A stretch of DNA of 64,000 nucleotides, taken from contig SWBL01000239.1 in NCBI GenBank assembly GCA_024195585.1, positions 17,487-81,486 on the forward strand, read 5' to 3'. A model generated the notes under the pieces. The model did not search any database. It had not been told where the DNA came from and saw only the letters and a program-made list of their open reading frames with translations. This document shows positions 1-11,731 of the stretch, piece after piece. This DNA comes from Aureobasidium sp. EXF-3400 (Eukaryota > Ascomycota > Dothideomycetes > Dothideales > Saccotheciaceae). A program made the position numbers and the translations under genes. Position 1 is the stretch's first letter. Each line of letters begins with the position of its first letter.

Positions 1-59
1 ACGTTGTTGATGCTGATTGATTGAGCCTATGGTTATTTGTCAGTCAAAGCCTGTACTTT

Positions 60-1297
60 TTAGCAGATTACTGATATACCTTGGCCTGACAATCGGCTTT
101 GGACGAACAGATTTGCTCTGTCGAGATTGCTCCTCAGCTGTGACTCAGCCCAGCCTAGATTCATCTTCGCTTCGCCTGCTTCGACTGGATCAATACTTGC
201 GGTGGCTCTCACCTGACCTCGTCTCCATTCTGGTGTATGTTCCAGGGTCGCCATGATGAATTTGTACAGTTGACCTGGACCCATACCCATATCCACAAAT
301 ACCAATTCCTGATCTGGTTGCTCCTTCATGTGCTTGCGAAGAATGTTCTGCATACACTGGCTGTAGCGCAACGGCTCGCGCAGTACTGTAGCGTAGTGGT
401 TGCCATTCAGAGGCGAGCCAGTCGGCATCTGGAAACCTAACGAGGACCAATGAGCGAATCCAGGCACGACTTTGCAATATTTTGATTCCTTTTCGGGGAA
501 GATTTCAGGACTTGAGCGAATATGACCTGCCAGAGCTTGGACGTGCTGGGAATGCTGATGGACAAGATCAGTATACACTTCATAAGTGGCATGCGACGCA
601 TAAAAGGGAGGCTCACCATTCCAACCTCCAACTTGACACGATTTATGCCGATGTTGGCCTCCTCGAACTTCTGCAGCGCAATCTCAAGGGCATCGGCGCT
701 GCCAGCAAGACATGTAGTCGCCGGACCTGGAAAGCCTGCAATGTCGACTGTGCCTAAGAGGCCTCCCTTGGCAAGAACCTCTTTGACGCCGTCACCACCA
801 GTGAAGATCAGCGCGAGTCCACCCTTCTGCGGAATCAAAGACCGGTCGGACAGCAAAGCTTCTCGTCGCGCAAGAAGCTTCATCACAGCAGAGAGCGTGT
901 AGGATCCAGTGAAAGTGCCGGCTGCGATCTCTCCGAGCGAATAGGCCATCACGCTGCGAGGAGCAACACCCCAAGACTGGAGCATCTTGCCCAAAGCATA
1001 CTGCGCGGCCACAATGACCAACGACTCTGATGGAGGTAGCGGAGATTGGTCGGTAGATGGTGATTGATCGAAGGACGTTGCGTACGGCGGACGGATTTCA
1101 TCTTCCTCCAGATATTCCGTCAGTCGTGTATGACGGCCAGTCTTGATCGCGTTCTCTTGGAGTAGAGCATCATTAATGTTTTGGATATCGGTTATTGCAT
1201 TCTGGAAGACCTGAGATGTCCGGTACAAATCACGAGCTGCCTCAACAGGGGGATATCCTTGGCCGGCGAAGGTGAAAACGACGTGTTGCGCTGACAT
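60..1297 (-). CDS. Stand-alone acyltransferase (AT) domain protein
   Basis: Two exons, complement(join(60..554,617..1297)), about 391 residues. The N-terminus has the FTFAGQG-type start of malonyl/acyl-CoA:ACP transferase folds. The nucleophile elbow reads AYSLGEIAAG where the family has GHSLGE, so the serine is kept and the usual histidine before it is tyrosine. The second catalytic histidine appears right after the intron as GMHSQHV, matching the FHS motif. The C-terminal stretch with HWSSLG and VFVDMGMGPG matches the end of AT domains. The 62 bp intron (555..616) has GTGAGC, a CTGAT branch-like site and CAG, and restores frame. No KS, ACP or reductase domain is visible, so it may act in trans on a carrier protein or be a remnant. 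Family call strong; substrate unknown. Confidence 0.8.
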
Positions 1298-2438
1298 CTC
1301 GGGATGTTAGTGTTTCTCATGATGGGCCGACGGTGCTTTCTTATCCCCTTTGCTGGTCGGTCTTCTGTTGGGATGCAGCAAATTTGAATTGGGAAGGAAC
1401 GATCGTCAGGTACAGGAAAAGAATATTTAGGAAGGCATCGTCAGTGATGCGATAGACGTTTTGGGCCAGGAGTGGCTTAACCAAGCTCAGGCACGCGATG
1501 ATCATACAAGTTGCGTCAGATTCAACATCTCCTCTCGATCATCGACTTCTAGGATGAGATCCATGGTTTGTGTATTGATAGAAGAAGAGATCTGTTGATG
1601 CGATACGCCATGACAATCATCAAGACCGCTAACGGCTTTAGGACAGTGCATGATCTCGCAAAAGACGTCACAGGCCTACATGTATCCACTATCAGTGCTT
1701 CGAAGTCCGTACACTGACGCATCAACATTCTCCACTCAGTACCATCTTCGTCCTTGATCCCAATGTTTCCCTTCAGCCACAGTCGTTGTGAGTAGAGCAT
1801 AGATTCCAGTAAAGAAAACGAACAAAACCAGGACATCAAATTCCGCTTTCAGAAGACCATCTTCGATCTCTTATGCCTGCAAACCGAAAGAAAGTGAGAA
1901 ATGGCCTGGCAGATAACAGACGGAACAGCGGATACCGAACCAAGCACAGGTGTGGACGAAGAAAGGGCAAAGACAAAGAGCTAAAGCACCAACAAACCCA
2001 CATGGAAAAGTGAGAAAGAAACGAGAGACACACAAACTCCCACTTCTAATTCAACGACTTTGATTGTCCATCGTTACGTGTATATATAGAAGAAAGAGAT
2101 ATCCCAGAGAAGACTGTGAGGAGATAAGAAGAGTATTCAAGAGAGAACAAAAACTCCAAACTAGCGCCCACTGCTGCGTTGATCATTCGTATCGAAGAAA
2201 GAGTTTCCAGGAGGGAAAAGAGAAGAAGAGGAAAAGTCGACAAAGAAGACTTGCCAAAAGAGACACACCAAGAGTTGTCGAGAGAGAGAAGAGGAGGGAA
2301 GAAAAGGACACAAGAAGAGAAAGTTGAGGACCTAAAGGCTTCTGATCCAACAAAGAAGGCGAGGCAGGTTGTTGACAGTTACCATCGTCCCTGATGAGGG
2401 CGATGTGTTCTCCTCTGCCATCCATAAAGTTACTCAGG
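1298..2438. other. Intergenic region with purine-rich tract
   Basis: No credible gene seen. Positions about 2085-2340 are strongly purine-rich on the plus strand, hence pyrimidine-rich in the direction of the flanking minus-strand genes. This fits a promoter or leader pyrimidine tract of the acyltransferase gene or the 3' UTR of the upstream gene. Short ORFs here are low-complexity and look like noise. Confidence 0.5.
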
Positions 2439-3653
2439 TCATTGCTTGTACTTGGCAACATGATCAGCCGCAAAGGAAAAAGAAGAAGCTCCAGGTTGTG
2501 GATCAGCAGGACTACGAGGACTTAGAGGCAGTGCAAAGAGATCGTCTTCATCAGCAGCAGAGTCGCTCCTCTCTACCAAAGGAACAGCAGTCGACGGAGT
2601 AGTTTTGAACTCGATGGGGTCTTCGTTGATGGCGAGTGCGTTCAAAGATGCCATGGTGTTGCTGCCTTGTTGTCGTTGGTGTGCGAGGATGGAGTCAGGC
2701 GGTAATTGAGGTGCGATTCTTCGTATGGGTTGTGAAGTCATTGTCTGCTGATTCTGGTGTAGGGTATGCTGAGCAGGTTTGGCGGAAAGAGTGGTGGGGT
2801 CGGGTAAGCCATGTAGGGCAGCAAAGGTATTGAAATTGACGGCAACGTCTGAGCCTTCGGGACTCAGAGGATTAGAGTCGTGCTTCGAGGCTTCGGTATC
2901 GAGTTTAAGGCCCTTAAGCTTTTCCAGCAGGGGACCACGACCAGGACTGCGTGGACTGGCTGGACTGGGCAATCCGAGGTCCATGGAACCAGAGGTGGCG
3001 ATCTTAAGGCCAGCAGGCTTTGTGCGAACGCCAAAATTGGACTCGATCCAGTCGCGTTCCTGCATAGCCATGGACAGAGCGACTCCCTCTGGATTGTGTT
3101 GTTCCTCATGCTGTATCTCCTGCTTGAGGACTTGTAGACGCTTCTTAGCCCAGACAGTATGCAAGACACCCTTCTTGCCAGCTTGACGAGCCGAAGCTCC
3201 CAACTCAGGCGGGAAGATGGCGGGTAGTGGATGTGTACGCCAGACTACAGTTTCCTGCTCTTTATTGTCCGGTTGTAGGTTGAGGGTGACGGTGGCAGGC
3301 ACACGCTCGGCGACGGACAGCAAGAAGTACAGACGGTGAAGACCATCCCTCTTACCGTCAGCAGTGTTGGTACCGAGGACGGCGGCCCGTTTGGCCTCCC
3401 AGCTGACAGACCATTGGCCGGGAATTTGCTTGGTCTGGTCATCGTCCTCCCATTCGACCATCAAGATCTTTGTGCCAGCCTTGTCGCCAGCCGGTCTCTC
3501 GAATTCGAAACGGGCCAAAGCATTGCCCGAGGTCAGGCAAGGCGATTCGACGTGGTCGTAATCGGGAGTCAGAGGCGTGAGAGTGCTGCTGTTGGCGAAG
3601 AAGGTGCCTTGAGTGGCCGTCTGGAGGGGTGGTGGGTGTTGAGAAGTTGACAT
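2439..3653 (-). CDS. Conserved fungal protein, Ser/Pro-rich C-terminal half
   Basis: Single-exon ORF of 404 residues starting at an ATG. The first ~200 residues look folded, with a beta-rich stretch containing KILMVEWEDD, GQWSVSWEAKRAAVLG and LHRLYFLLSVAERVPATV, then a charged helix with VWAKKRLQVLKQEI and MQERDWIESNFGV. The second half is low-complexity with several SP dipeptides (SPASPRSPG, PLSPEG, PLSPRSP), as in phosphorylated disordered tails. I recognise no named domain and assign no function. Conserved-looking composition and clean length make it a real gene. Confidence 0.8.
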   Translation of the reverse strand: MSTSQHPPPLQTATQGTFFANSSTLTPLTPDYDHVESPCLTSGNALARFEFERPAGDKAGTKILMVEWEDDDQTKQIPGQWSVSWEAKRAAVLGTNTADGKRDGLHRLYFLLSVAERVPATVTLNLQPDNKEQETVVWRTHPLPAIFPPELGASARQAGKKGVLHTVWAKKRLQVLKQEIQHEEQHNPEGVALSMAMQERDWIESNFGVRTKPAGLKIATSGSMDLGLPSPASPRSPGRGPLLEKLKGLKLDTEASKHDSNPLSPEGSDVAVNFNTFAALHGLPDPTTLSAKPAQHTLHQNQQTMTSQPIRRIAPQLPPDSILAHQRQQGSNTMASLNALAINEDPIEFKTTPSTAVPLVERSDSAADEDDLFALPLSPRSPADPQPGASSFSFAADHVAKYKQ

Positions 3654-4511
3654 GGTGGTGGCAGAGGGGTGATTGAGATGTAAGAGGTAGGTAGGTAGTT
3701 GTCGTCTATCTAAGCAGGCCGGGATCAGTCTGGTGGCTAGCTAATTACTCTGCAGCTAGTCGTAGTCGAGCACCACTCTGCGACAATCGTCTTGGAAGCC
3801 TAGATTTTACTGCCTTTTTCTGGAATCTGCTGGGAGGTCGTCTTGTGCACATCGGACATGGCTCATGTAGCCGGCGACACGATACAGCTGCATGGGATAT
3901 GACAGAGAGTGAAGGAGCCATCCGTGTATCGCTGGGCAATCTGAGCGCCATCTTACCTGCCACACGCTGAGAAGCTTGCCATTGATCTACACTCTGTCAC
4001 CCGAATCCGATCGCTGTTGCCGAAAATAGGTTTCATCCGTCGGAGCTGTCGCTTCCGCCCTTCTTTCCGTCCTGCCCCTCTACCGACTACCTATGCAGGA
4101 GCTCTCACTCACATCCATTCGTCGTTCCTCAATTTTTTTCTATCTATTCTTCTGCTCTCTGCAACCTGGCGGTCCGCCCAGAGCTTTATAGTATCTCTTG
4201 AGCTGCCAAGCTCGCAAGGAGCTCTTCCGTGATGAGAATGAGACACAAAGTCGCTACTCCGCCTCAATATCACGCAAGACTGACATGGGTATGATTTCAG
4301 AGGTACAAGAAAAAAGAAGACGTCGAAAAAGAAATCTGTTCTTGATTACGGAGTATCTACACCACTCCAAAGTGATGATCGGGGTATATCGTGAGTCTTG
4401 CAAAACCTCCGCTGTATGTACAAAGTATTACTATAAGGTGAGAAGCAGCCAAACCAGGATGGGATAAAACACGTGCATGGCCGTCAAGGCACAACACACA
4501 AGGACGGAATC
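3654..4511. other. Intergenic region
   Basis: Lies between the start of the Ser/Pro-rich gene and the stop of the Zn2Cys6 gene, both on the minus strand. It should hold the former's promoter and the latter's 3' UTR. No gene, RNA or repeat seen. Confidence 0.5.
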
Positions 4512-6519
4512 TCAGATCAACAAGAAATCCCATCCCTTTTGTCTCATCACGTCTCTCCAGGAGATGCTTTGGTAGCTTCCCATTGTTGCCCCGCTGTCGA
4601 TTAGCATCCAGATATCCTTGAAGAGCTCACGGATGCGACCGAATGACCCAAAATTGGCCGCTTCTCCAAGTCGTTCACAGCGGCCTTGGAACATGCTGCG
4701 GAAGGATGATGTGGCTAGGGATACAGAGCCAACCACAAGTAATGGCCACACCAACGAGCGATCGTGTCCATCCGGTCCAGCCGGAATGAACTCCATGATA
4801 CTACAGAAAGCGCTGACCAGACTGGTCACATTGTGGTCATCAAGGCGGAAGCCAGGAACCAGAGAGCAGAGGTAGATGCGAGCGGCATACATAAAAGCAG
4901 CCGTCACGTTGATGCTGAGCTGTTTGGGCTTAATAGCTCCAGTGCCAGAGAATGCACTCTTGACCGCACCAGGTCCTGGCTCGCAATAGCCAATACCGTG
5001 TCCGAGAAGTTTGACGTAATCGCAAAGCACGAGATCATCCATGCCTTCCAGCTTGTGAGCCTCAAGGCATGCAATCTCTGAGATAAGGAACATGATGTTG
5101 TCCTCACAGCCCATGAGCTCTGACAATCCAGCACTGCCTTTGCCGATGTTGAGGTCACGGTAAGTGTCGGCAAACCTGGGGTAGCGGCCGAGCATGGTCG
5201 CTCCGAGAATGTCAATCCAAGCCGTGAGGGCCATGTTGAACGGGGGACGCGATGCGTCAACACATTGCATGGCACCTACGACGGTAGTAGGAAGCTCAAG
5301 TCGATCGACAAGATCAGCAGCAGCCTGGAAGTGTTGGTGCCATGGGATATCGGGTATCGTATCTGTTGCCCTACCGACAGAACATTGGAAGAAGATCATG
5401 CCGAGGGTAGCTTCGAGGATTTGAGCATGATCCTTGTCTTCGTTTAAGGCAGCACAAAGCTCAGATATCGCTGCGTAGCGATGTCGTAGAATGTGCTCAT
5501 CGATCTCTTCTGAGGGAAGGTTTTCAGTAGACTTCTTGTGGAGACCGGATACGCTCAGGCAGCAGTGAAGATAGCTCTTGTTGGTTTCAAGCGCAGGCAA
5601 GATGATATCCGAGCGTGTAGAACTGTGCTGGTTGGCATCAAGAATCGGGAAGATGAGCTTTGAAACCTTTTGAATAAAATGGTTGAGCAAAGGCTTGTCG
5701 ACTTCGTCTACCTCAATGACAGTCTCGTGATTTGGTGCAGGTTTCTCATGAGGCAAGTCGAAAAAGTCAAAGTTGACGGGCTCTTCAGTGAAGGATTCTT
5801 GCTGCATCTCAAAGTAGTCTTGCTGAATCCAACTCTCTGGAGCGAAGCCGTGACAAGCGGATCCCATCGGTGGTGGCTGAAAGGTGCTGAAGGTTGAGAT
5901 GGTTGAGTCTCGTCGAGTTGGAACATCATTGATGAAGATCTGGCGCTCAGTCTTGATGTCGACTTCATAGGGAGAAAGCATGGGATATGGGTGAGACATG
6001 AGTATCTCTGGAGGAGGCAGAGCAAAGTAGCCTTCTGGCGAGACTTGCTTGAAGTTGATCTCAGGAGCGTACGGCGTGCAGACAGATGGTGTTCGCGACG
6101 AAGGTTTCGAGTCGGAGAAGGTTTCAGTCTTGCATAGGCTTGGAGGCGGTGTGCTGGCATCCTTGGTCTTTTTGGCAGTCTGCGTCAACTTGATTCTTTC
6201 TTTGACCATTTCTTTCTGCTCTGCTCGTTTGGTTGTGTTGCTCCACCACATTGGACGCTTGTAAACACATGAGACACCCAGATGGCTGCATGCTTTGCAG
6301 CCAGGCTTTCCCTCATCGCACTTCTTTCGACGTAGACGGCAAGTGTAACAGCCTGAGAATCCGGGGTGAGCAATGGACGTGCGTGACTCAGGAAATAAAA
6401 AATATAAGCTTACCTGTGCGCGAACGACGGTGCATCTTTGAAGCATTCGATTTTGCATCTTTCGAGGCAGCCATCTTGGAGGTGAGTCTGGAATTTGCTG
6501 GAGTGATTGACGACGACAT
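4512..6519 (-). CDS. Zn2Cys6 transcription factor (fungal_trans_2 type)
   Basis: Two exons, complement(join(4512..6352,6414..6519)), 648 residues. The 61 bp intron (6353..6413, GTAAGC...CAG) splits the first glycine of the zinc cluster, so the correct start is the ATG at 6519, not one inside the downstream open frame. The cluster is CX2CX6CX6CX2CX6C with cysteines at 37, 40, 47, 54, 57 and 64, followed by a basic linker and the RPMWW motif typical of this subclass. The remainder matches the long helical fungal-specific regulatory domain in length and style. It is predicted to be a nuclear DNA-binding regulator; the target pathway cannot be read from the neighbours. Confidence 0.9.
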
Positions 6520-9311
6520 GTCTGATCTATATGTACAGTTGATTATAAGGCAATCCAATCAAGTAGGAAGGTCGACTGAGGGCTGGTAGGGAACCAGGGG
6601 TCTGGGAAAGAAAGTAGTGGCGCAAAACGGGTCTTGATTAAACGATAGCGCAAGAGGAGCCTGGACCAGCCTGGCTAGTGGGGAAAGAGGGAGAGGAGCA
6701 AAAAAGAAGAGAGAAAAGCGTATTAAGTCGGCCTGCGATTGCTGGCTATGGTCAAGTGCAAGAGGAGACAAGTACCTTATATGCCCAAACGTGGAAGAAT
6801 GGCACCAAATATCACCGCATCTATTCTTAGACAGCTCAACAATGTGGGTTAATACTATGCCCAGAACCAGAGCTAATCATGCGATATGCAGGGCATCAGA
6901 ACCTACGATTGGTTGTATGCATCTGAGTGGCACGGGACCGCCATGGGATCATCTAGTGGGGGAGAAGAGATCGGCCTCACGCTATTCTTGTGTGCCACCA
7001 AGAGTCATGACCGTCGGACAGACGGCGACATGGTGCGTTGAGCCGCATGGTTGTACAATGCATATGCAATCTGATTATGGCCGGAAGAATTGACGAATCT
7101 TGGGGACTTCGGATGAGATCTGGAGATATCCAATCGAACCATGAGGACTCTTCTCTCTTCGTTGGTTTGTCGAAAAGCGTTGCGGAAGGCAAGCAACAAA
7201 GTCGAGTCGTTTTGACAGAAGTTAGTTCAGACCAATGGACAAGGATAGATGCGTCTTTCGCAGGAACAGACTTTGACTTGACAGCTCGAGTCGAAAGGGT
7301 TCCGTGTCGATCCCCGCTTGCGATGAGCCGCGAGAACTCAACGTCAAAGCGTTCGAGGACCGGCAAATCCTTTGGGCTTCATTGCACTATTGCTAGAGTA
7401 TGGAAATGTCGTGAGGCCTGATCAACATTGCATCTCCCGACCGATAGATGTCCCGGTTTCTGTATTCGAACACAATAACGCTGAAAGATGCGTGCGCATG
7501 GCAGTACATCAGAGTTGTTGGTACTCGATTGATTGTGTTTTGCTTGGACGGCGGTGAAGCAGGGAACCCTTCCGGATGAGAGCAGTGCATGCGGACTTGT
7601 CCAGGGTCCTCGACCTCTGCTTGATTCGCTTACAAAGTTGGAATGTGCAAGTTGCGGCGACCCGCCCACGCGCTTGTTTAGCATGGCTGCAGAGTGAGGA
7701 TGCAACGAGTGGTGGGGACTCGCTGGTGAATGTGACGAGGTGTGGAGGATGTGCAGCGGAGGTGTGATTCATGTGCTGGCGCGCTAATATCCCGGCCCTG
7801 GTTGACCAATCGGACACCACTCGGCAGAAGCGGCCGTTGTGTCTGGCTGCTTCGGACACGGCATCGGGCCTCCCCGTCCTGATTGAACCCTGTTTTGTCG
7901 ACACGACACGGCAGGCGCTGCTGACTCTCCTGCCACACCACGCACATTTTCACGAACATCATGCAGGAACGTCCATCTCTCAAGCCTAAATCTCATCAAA
8001 CGATATGTGACCTGCCTTTCGCTCTGGTCGAGTTTCCGACAATTTGGTTCAGTTCGAATCTGTATTGACTCCAGTGCTTGAATCAATCCTTGCCAACATG
8101 AAGTTTGCATACGCCTATGTGGTGCGGACCAGACGCCTATCACCCTCGGATGACCGTAAATATCCTATTCTGTTAGGGCGGTTCATGCTGTCGACCAACT
8201 CGCCAACCAGCACTGGATATCCCGGCTTCCTGCTTTCATTGGTTTCCAGCATCCGTACTGGCTTTTGCCGTCAAGTCACACGCTCTTCCCCGTCAAAGAC
8301 TCGGCCTCCCGCCGGCCATCCATTATCTTGCTTCTCGACTACTGACACTGCCTGTTCTGTTGAAATCGATCTTATCAGCGAATCTCGTTAGCCGGACTCG
8401 CCCGACAGACGTCAGTCCTGACCAAAAAAGGCGAGCTCGACAGGGCGGCTAAACGGATCTTGAGCCTCCGTTCGTTGACCACACCGCTCGTGTCGATACT
8501 GCACAGAACGTGTGCTGTCGCTCTGCCCTTGCATTGTGACCATGTGCAACGCTTACCAGGTTTTCTCAACAGCGTGATCGCTGCAATGTTTGCTGTCCAT
8601 GAAGACCTTAGTGCATATTGCTCTGCGTGTCTGGCGGGGTAGTGTGTGTAACGTACTAGTCCAATATCCAGAATTGCTTGGAGAACACAGCATATGTCTC
8701 ATTTCGTGGCTAACCTTTCCGATGCAGTCCAGAATTGACTCATCTAATCTGCGCGCGATCAAAACTTGACCTTCATTCCTGAGCCAATCAAGCTTTGCAT
8801 ATCTTTGCAGATGCGCCGTAAGTTCTCATCACGCCCACCACCACGACGGCTTGCTGCATGTTCAATGGCGTCCAATGGACAATGTCAAACTCGAAACTGT
8901 CTTGGGTTACATGTGTAATCTATCAAATCTGCAGGCACAGCGAGACCGCCTGTCCAACCGCTCCATTTCCGTTAACGCCTGTTGATCCCGCCGCCATGGC
9001 TGGTCACACTTTCGCTACGCACATAGGAGGATACGGCAGCATGGTGTACCCTCCCATTCACGCAACGGCTATCTTTACAAAAGCCTACGATATTGCTGCC
9101 GCGCGAAGACCCGGATTCTCAGTCTCGTTGCCGTCTCTTCGTGTCACGAAACTAAACGTTATAGAATATCTCACTGGCAACGGTGTCGACTCTCGTTGCA
9201 TCTGCATTTTTGCCTGTCTCTTTGCTTGTTGTTTATCCTTGCTTTGACCATCATGGTAGGTGATATGCATTATTCCGGGTCCAAGACATTGGCTGACTAG
9301 TCAAGCTGGCC
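6520..9311. other. Long gene-poor interval
   Basis: About 2.8 kb between divergently transcribed genes (Zn2Cys6 regulator and SAM/PH protein). Several short ORFs on both strands overlap each other and show no motif, signal peptide or plausible exon chain. It probably contains both promoters and possibly long 5' UTRs. No tRNA-like fold or repeat recognised. Confidence 0.5.
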
Positions 9312-11731
9312 ATGACAAACGCCGTTCACGTGGGTTCTCAGAACTCAGAATCCCAGACACTGAGAACACCCTTCTCGACCCCTTCCAAGACATCATATGC
9401 TCGACCATTATCGGAAACAACCGAGTTCTATGAGACTGACTTGGAGGATGATGAAAGTCTATTCGAAGAAAACTCACCCAAACCTAGCTTCGGCTCAGTA
9501 AGTAACGTCCTATCGCTTCAAAACAATTTGTATTGACATCACCACAGTTCGATAGCAGGAGAAGGAGTGAAACGACAATTTCATCTTTCGAAGAGGCCTT
9601 GACGCCTCGCTCTGATGTACATTTTGACCGAAATGGACCGTTCTCGTTTCATGAAAAGCCAGTTGAAGGACCAAAAGGTCCTCATCTCTTCCGTGCTTCT
9701 CACTTGTCTGCCGAATCTGCTTTCGACTATGCTCTACAAATGTCTCCACTCCTTCCGATCACCATGGAGCTGCCACCCAAAGCTGATTCCATCACTCCTC
9801 AAGAGTTTGCCTTTTCACCTCAAGACTTGTATGTTCCAGGTCTTGATGCAGTGCTCCAATCCCCTTCTCTATATAGTGTGGAGAGATGGTCAACAGAGGA
9901 TGTCTTGAACTGGATGCTTGAGACTGGACTACCTCATGAGGTCGTCGACAAGTTCGAGAAACACGACATCAACGGAACAATTCTGATGGAACTCAAGTTT
10001 GAGAACCTGAAGGAGCTTGAAATTGAGTCTTTTGGTAAGCGTCATCAACTCTGGAACGCTATACAGAACCTCAAAGGTGGTGAACGTGGCCCAAGCCCTG
10101 TACCTACTCCGTTTCAAGACATCTCTCGACCTCCGACCAACATCAGATCAAGGTCAGATGGCGACATTCCCCGAGACATGTTGCCTTCTCTGTTACTGGA
10201 AGACGACACAACACCAGTCACTCCCGTCCGCCACAAGAAGCGCCGTGGTCGAAAGAATCGTCAACACGATGATATCATCACTCCTGCAGAGTCTGTCTCC
10301 ATTGTTGCCATTGAACAGCTGATGCCCAGAGAGCACAACTGTGCCAAGGGTGAGAATTGTTCCAAATGGCGCAAGCAACAAAGGTTGTTCGCTCGCATCC
10401 GAGAGCAGCAAGGGTATCCTATCAGTCCAGAGCATGGCGGTCATATCCTCATCACAGGTGATCCCGGTAATGTCGCCACTGCTTACAAAGTCGTGGACAA
10501 CGTGTACCGCCAGCAGGAGACCTCGCCTCACACCGCGACTCAAGCATCACGACCTGTTTCGGAGAACATGCCGCCGTCCATCGTGGCTTCCTCCGATCTT
10601 CTTGGTCCCGGTCAGCTTCCTGCATTCGCACTTCACGAAAACATGCTGGCTCGGCTCCAGATCAGAGACCCTCAGGAGAATGTAAAACAGTTCCTCAACT
10701 TCCAGCATGTTGGCCAGCCGCAAGTAGAAGCTCCCCCCACGCCTCCTATCGACACTTTCCCTGGAAATGGGTTTGAGATGTTCCCTACCACGCATCAACA
10801 AGCTTATCCCTCTCTGCAGCGCCCATCGTTGACTCAGGAACCACACGAGAACCTGAAGCACTTGCCCAAGTTGTCTATCCCTCGCTCTGCTAGTGCCAAC
10901 CCTTGGCTGGGCAAGCCAAATGTCTTTTCTCCTGCAGACACCGTCATGTCTCCCTGTCGCAGCGCAACCGTTTCTCCTGGAAGCAACCACATCTACCGCT
11001 ATGGCACCCCAGCCTCAGAGATGGACGTGCCTGTTACTGCCGTCCCCATCGGTCCCATCTCCCGCGATACCAGCCAGTCCGTACCACCCAACATGCAATA
11101 CCGCTCGCACAGCCGCCCTACCTTCCACCGCCAAACCTCCTCCCAACTCCCCGCCCTCGACGAGAACACTGTCTTCTCCCCTGTTACCGCCATCCAACGT
11201 ACCCCCAGCAAACTCGTCCATGTGGTCGACAAGGACAAGCAAAAGGAGATGAAGAAGGCACACATGCAAGCCACCTACGGCAGCGCCATCTCCCACACCG
11301 GCTACATGAAGAAGCGCAAGAACAAACTCTTGCACCACGAATGGCAGAACGCACACTTCCGTCTCCAAGGCACACAGTTGGCCATGCATGAGAACAACCG
11401 TCTGTCAGCCATCATGCTGGACAGTATCAACGTTGATGACTATTCAGTCGCTTGTGCATCTCTGCCATCCAACAACAAGATCACTGCTGCGCTGAAGACA
11501 CTCAAGCTTGGTGGTGGTGACAAGAAAGGCGATGCTGTTGCTGGGGCTTTTGCCTTTCAACTTGTTCCCAGTGCTGGAGACAGGGTCAAGTTGGCGAGTG
11601 GAAAGACCCACCACTTTGCTGTTGGCAATAGCAGTGAGAGGATTGATTGGATGAGGGAGTTGATGCTGGCGAAAGCGTTGAGACAGAAGCATAGTGGCTT
11701 TGATGTTGAGCATAATGGTGAAAAAGCTTGA
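9312..11731 (+). CDS. SAM and PH domain protein (Boi1/Boi2-like without SH3)
   Basis: Two exons, join(9312..9497,9548..11731), 789 residues, with a 50 bp intron (GTAAGT...CAG). A SAM domain lies at about residues 171-238 (VERWSTEDVLNWMLETGLP, then GFGKRHQLW-like region). A PH domain closes the protein at about 640-770 (GYMKKRKNKLLHHEW start, WMRELMLAK final helix). The middle is basic and Ser/Pro-rich, likely disordered. Yeast Boi1/Boi2 combine SH3, SAM and PH in polarised growth and exocytosis; here no SH3 is visible, so the link is by partial architecture only. Likely membrane- or cortex-associated through the PH domain. Confidence 0.85.

Noticed and set aside
2064..2394. Lys/Arg/Glu-rich ORFs in the purine tract
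   Set aside because: Pure consequence of base composition, with no family features.
6353..6458. Zn2Cys6 regulator starting at 6458 with the intron read through
   Set aside because: It would put a non-conserved insertion before the zinc cluster and start in the wrong frame; splicing from the ATG at 6519 gives a canonical cluster entry.
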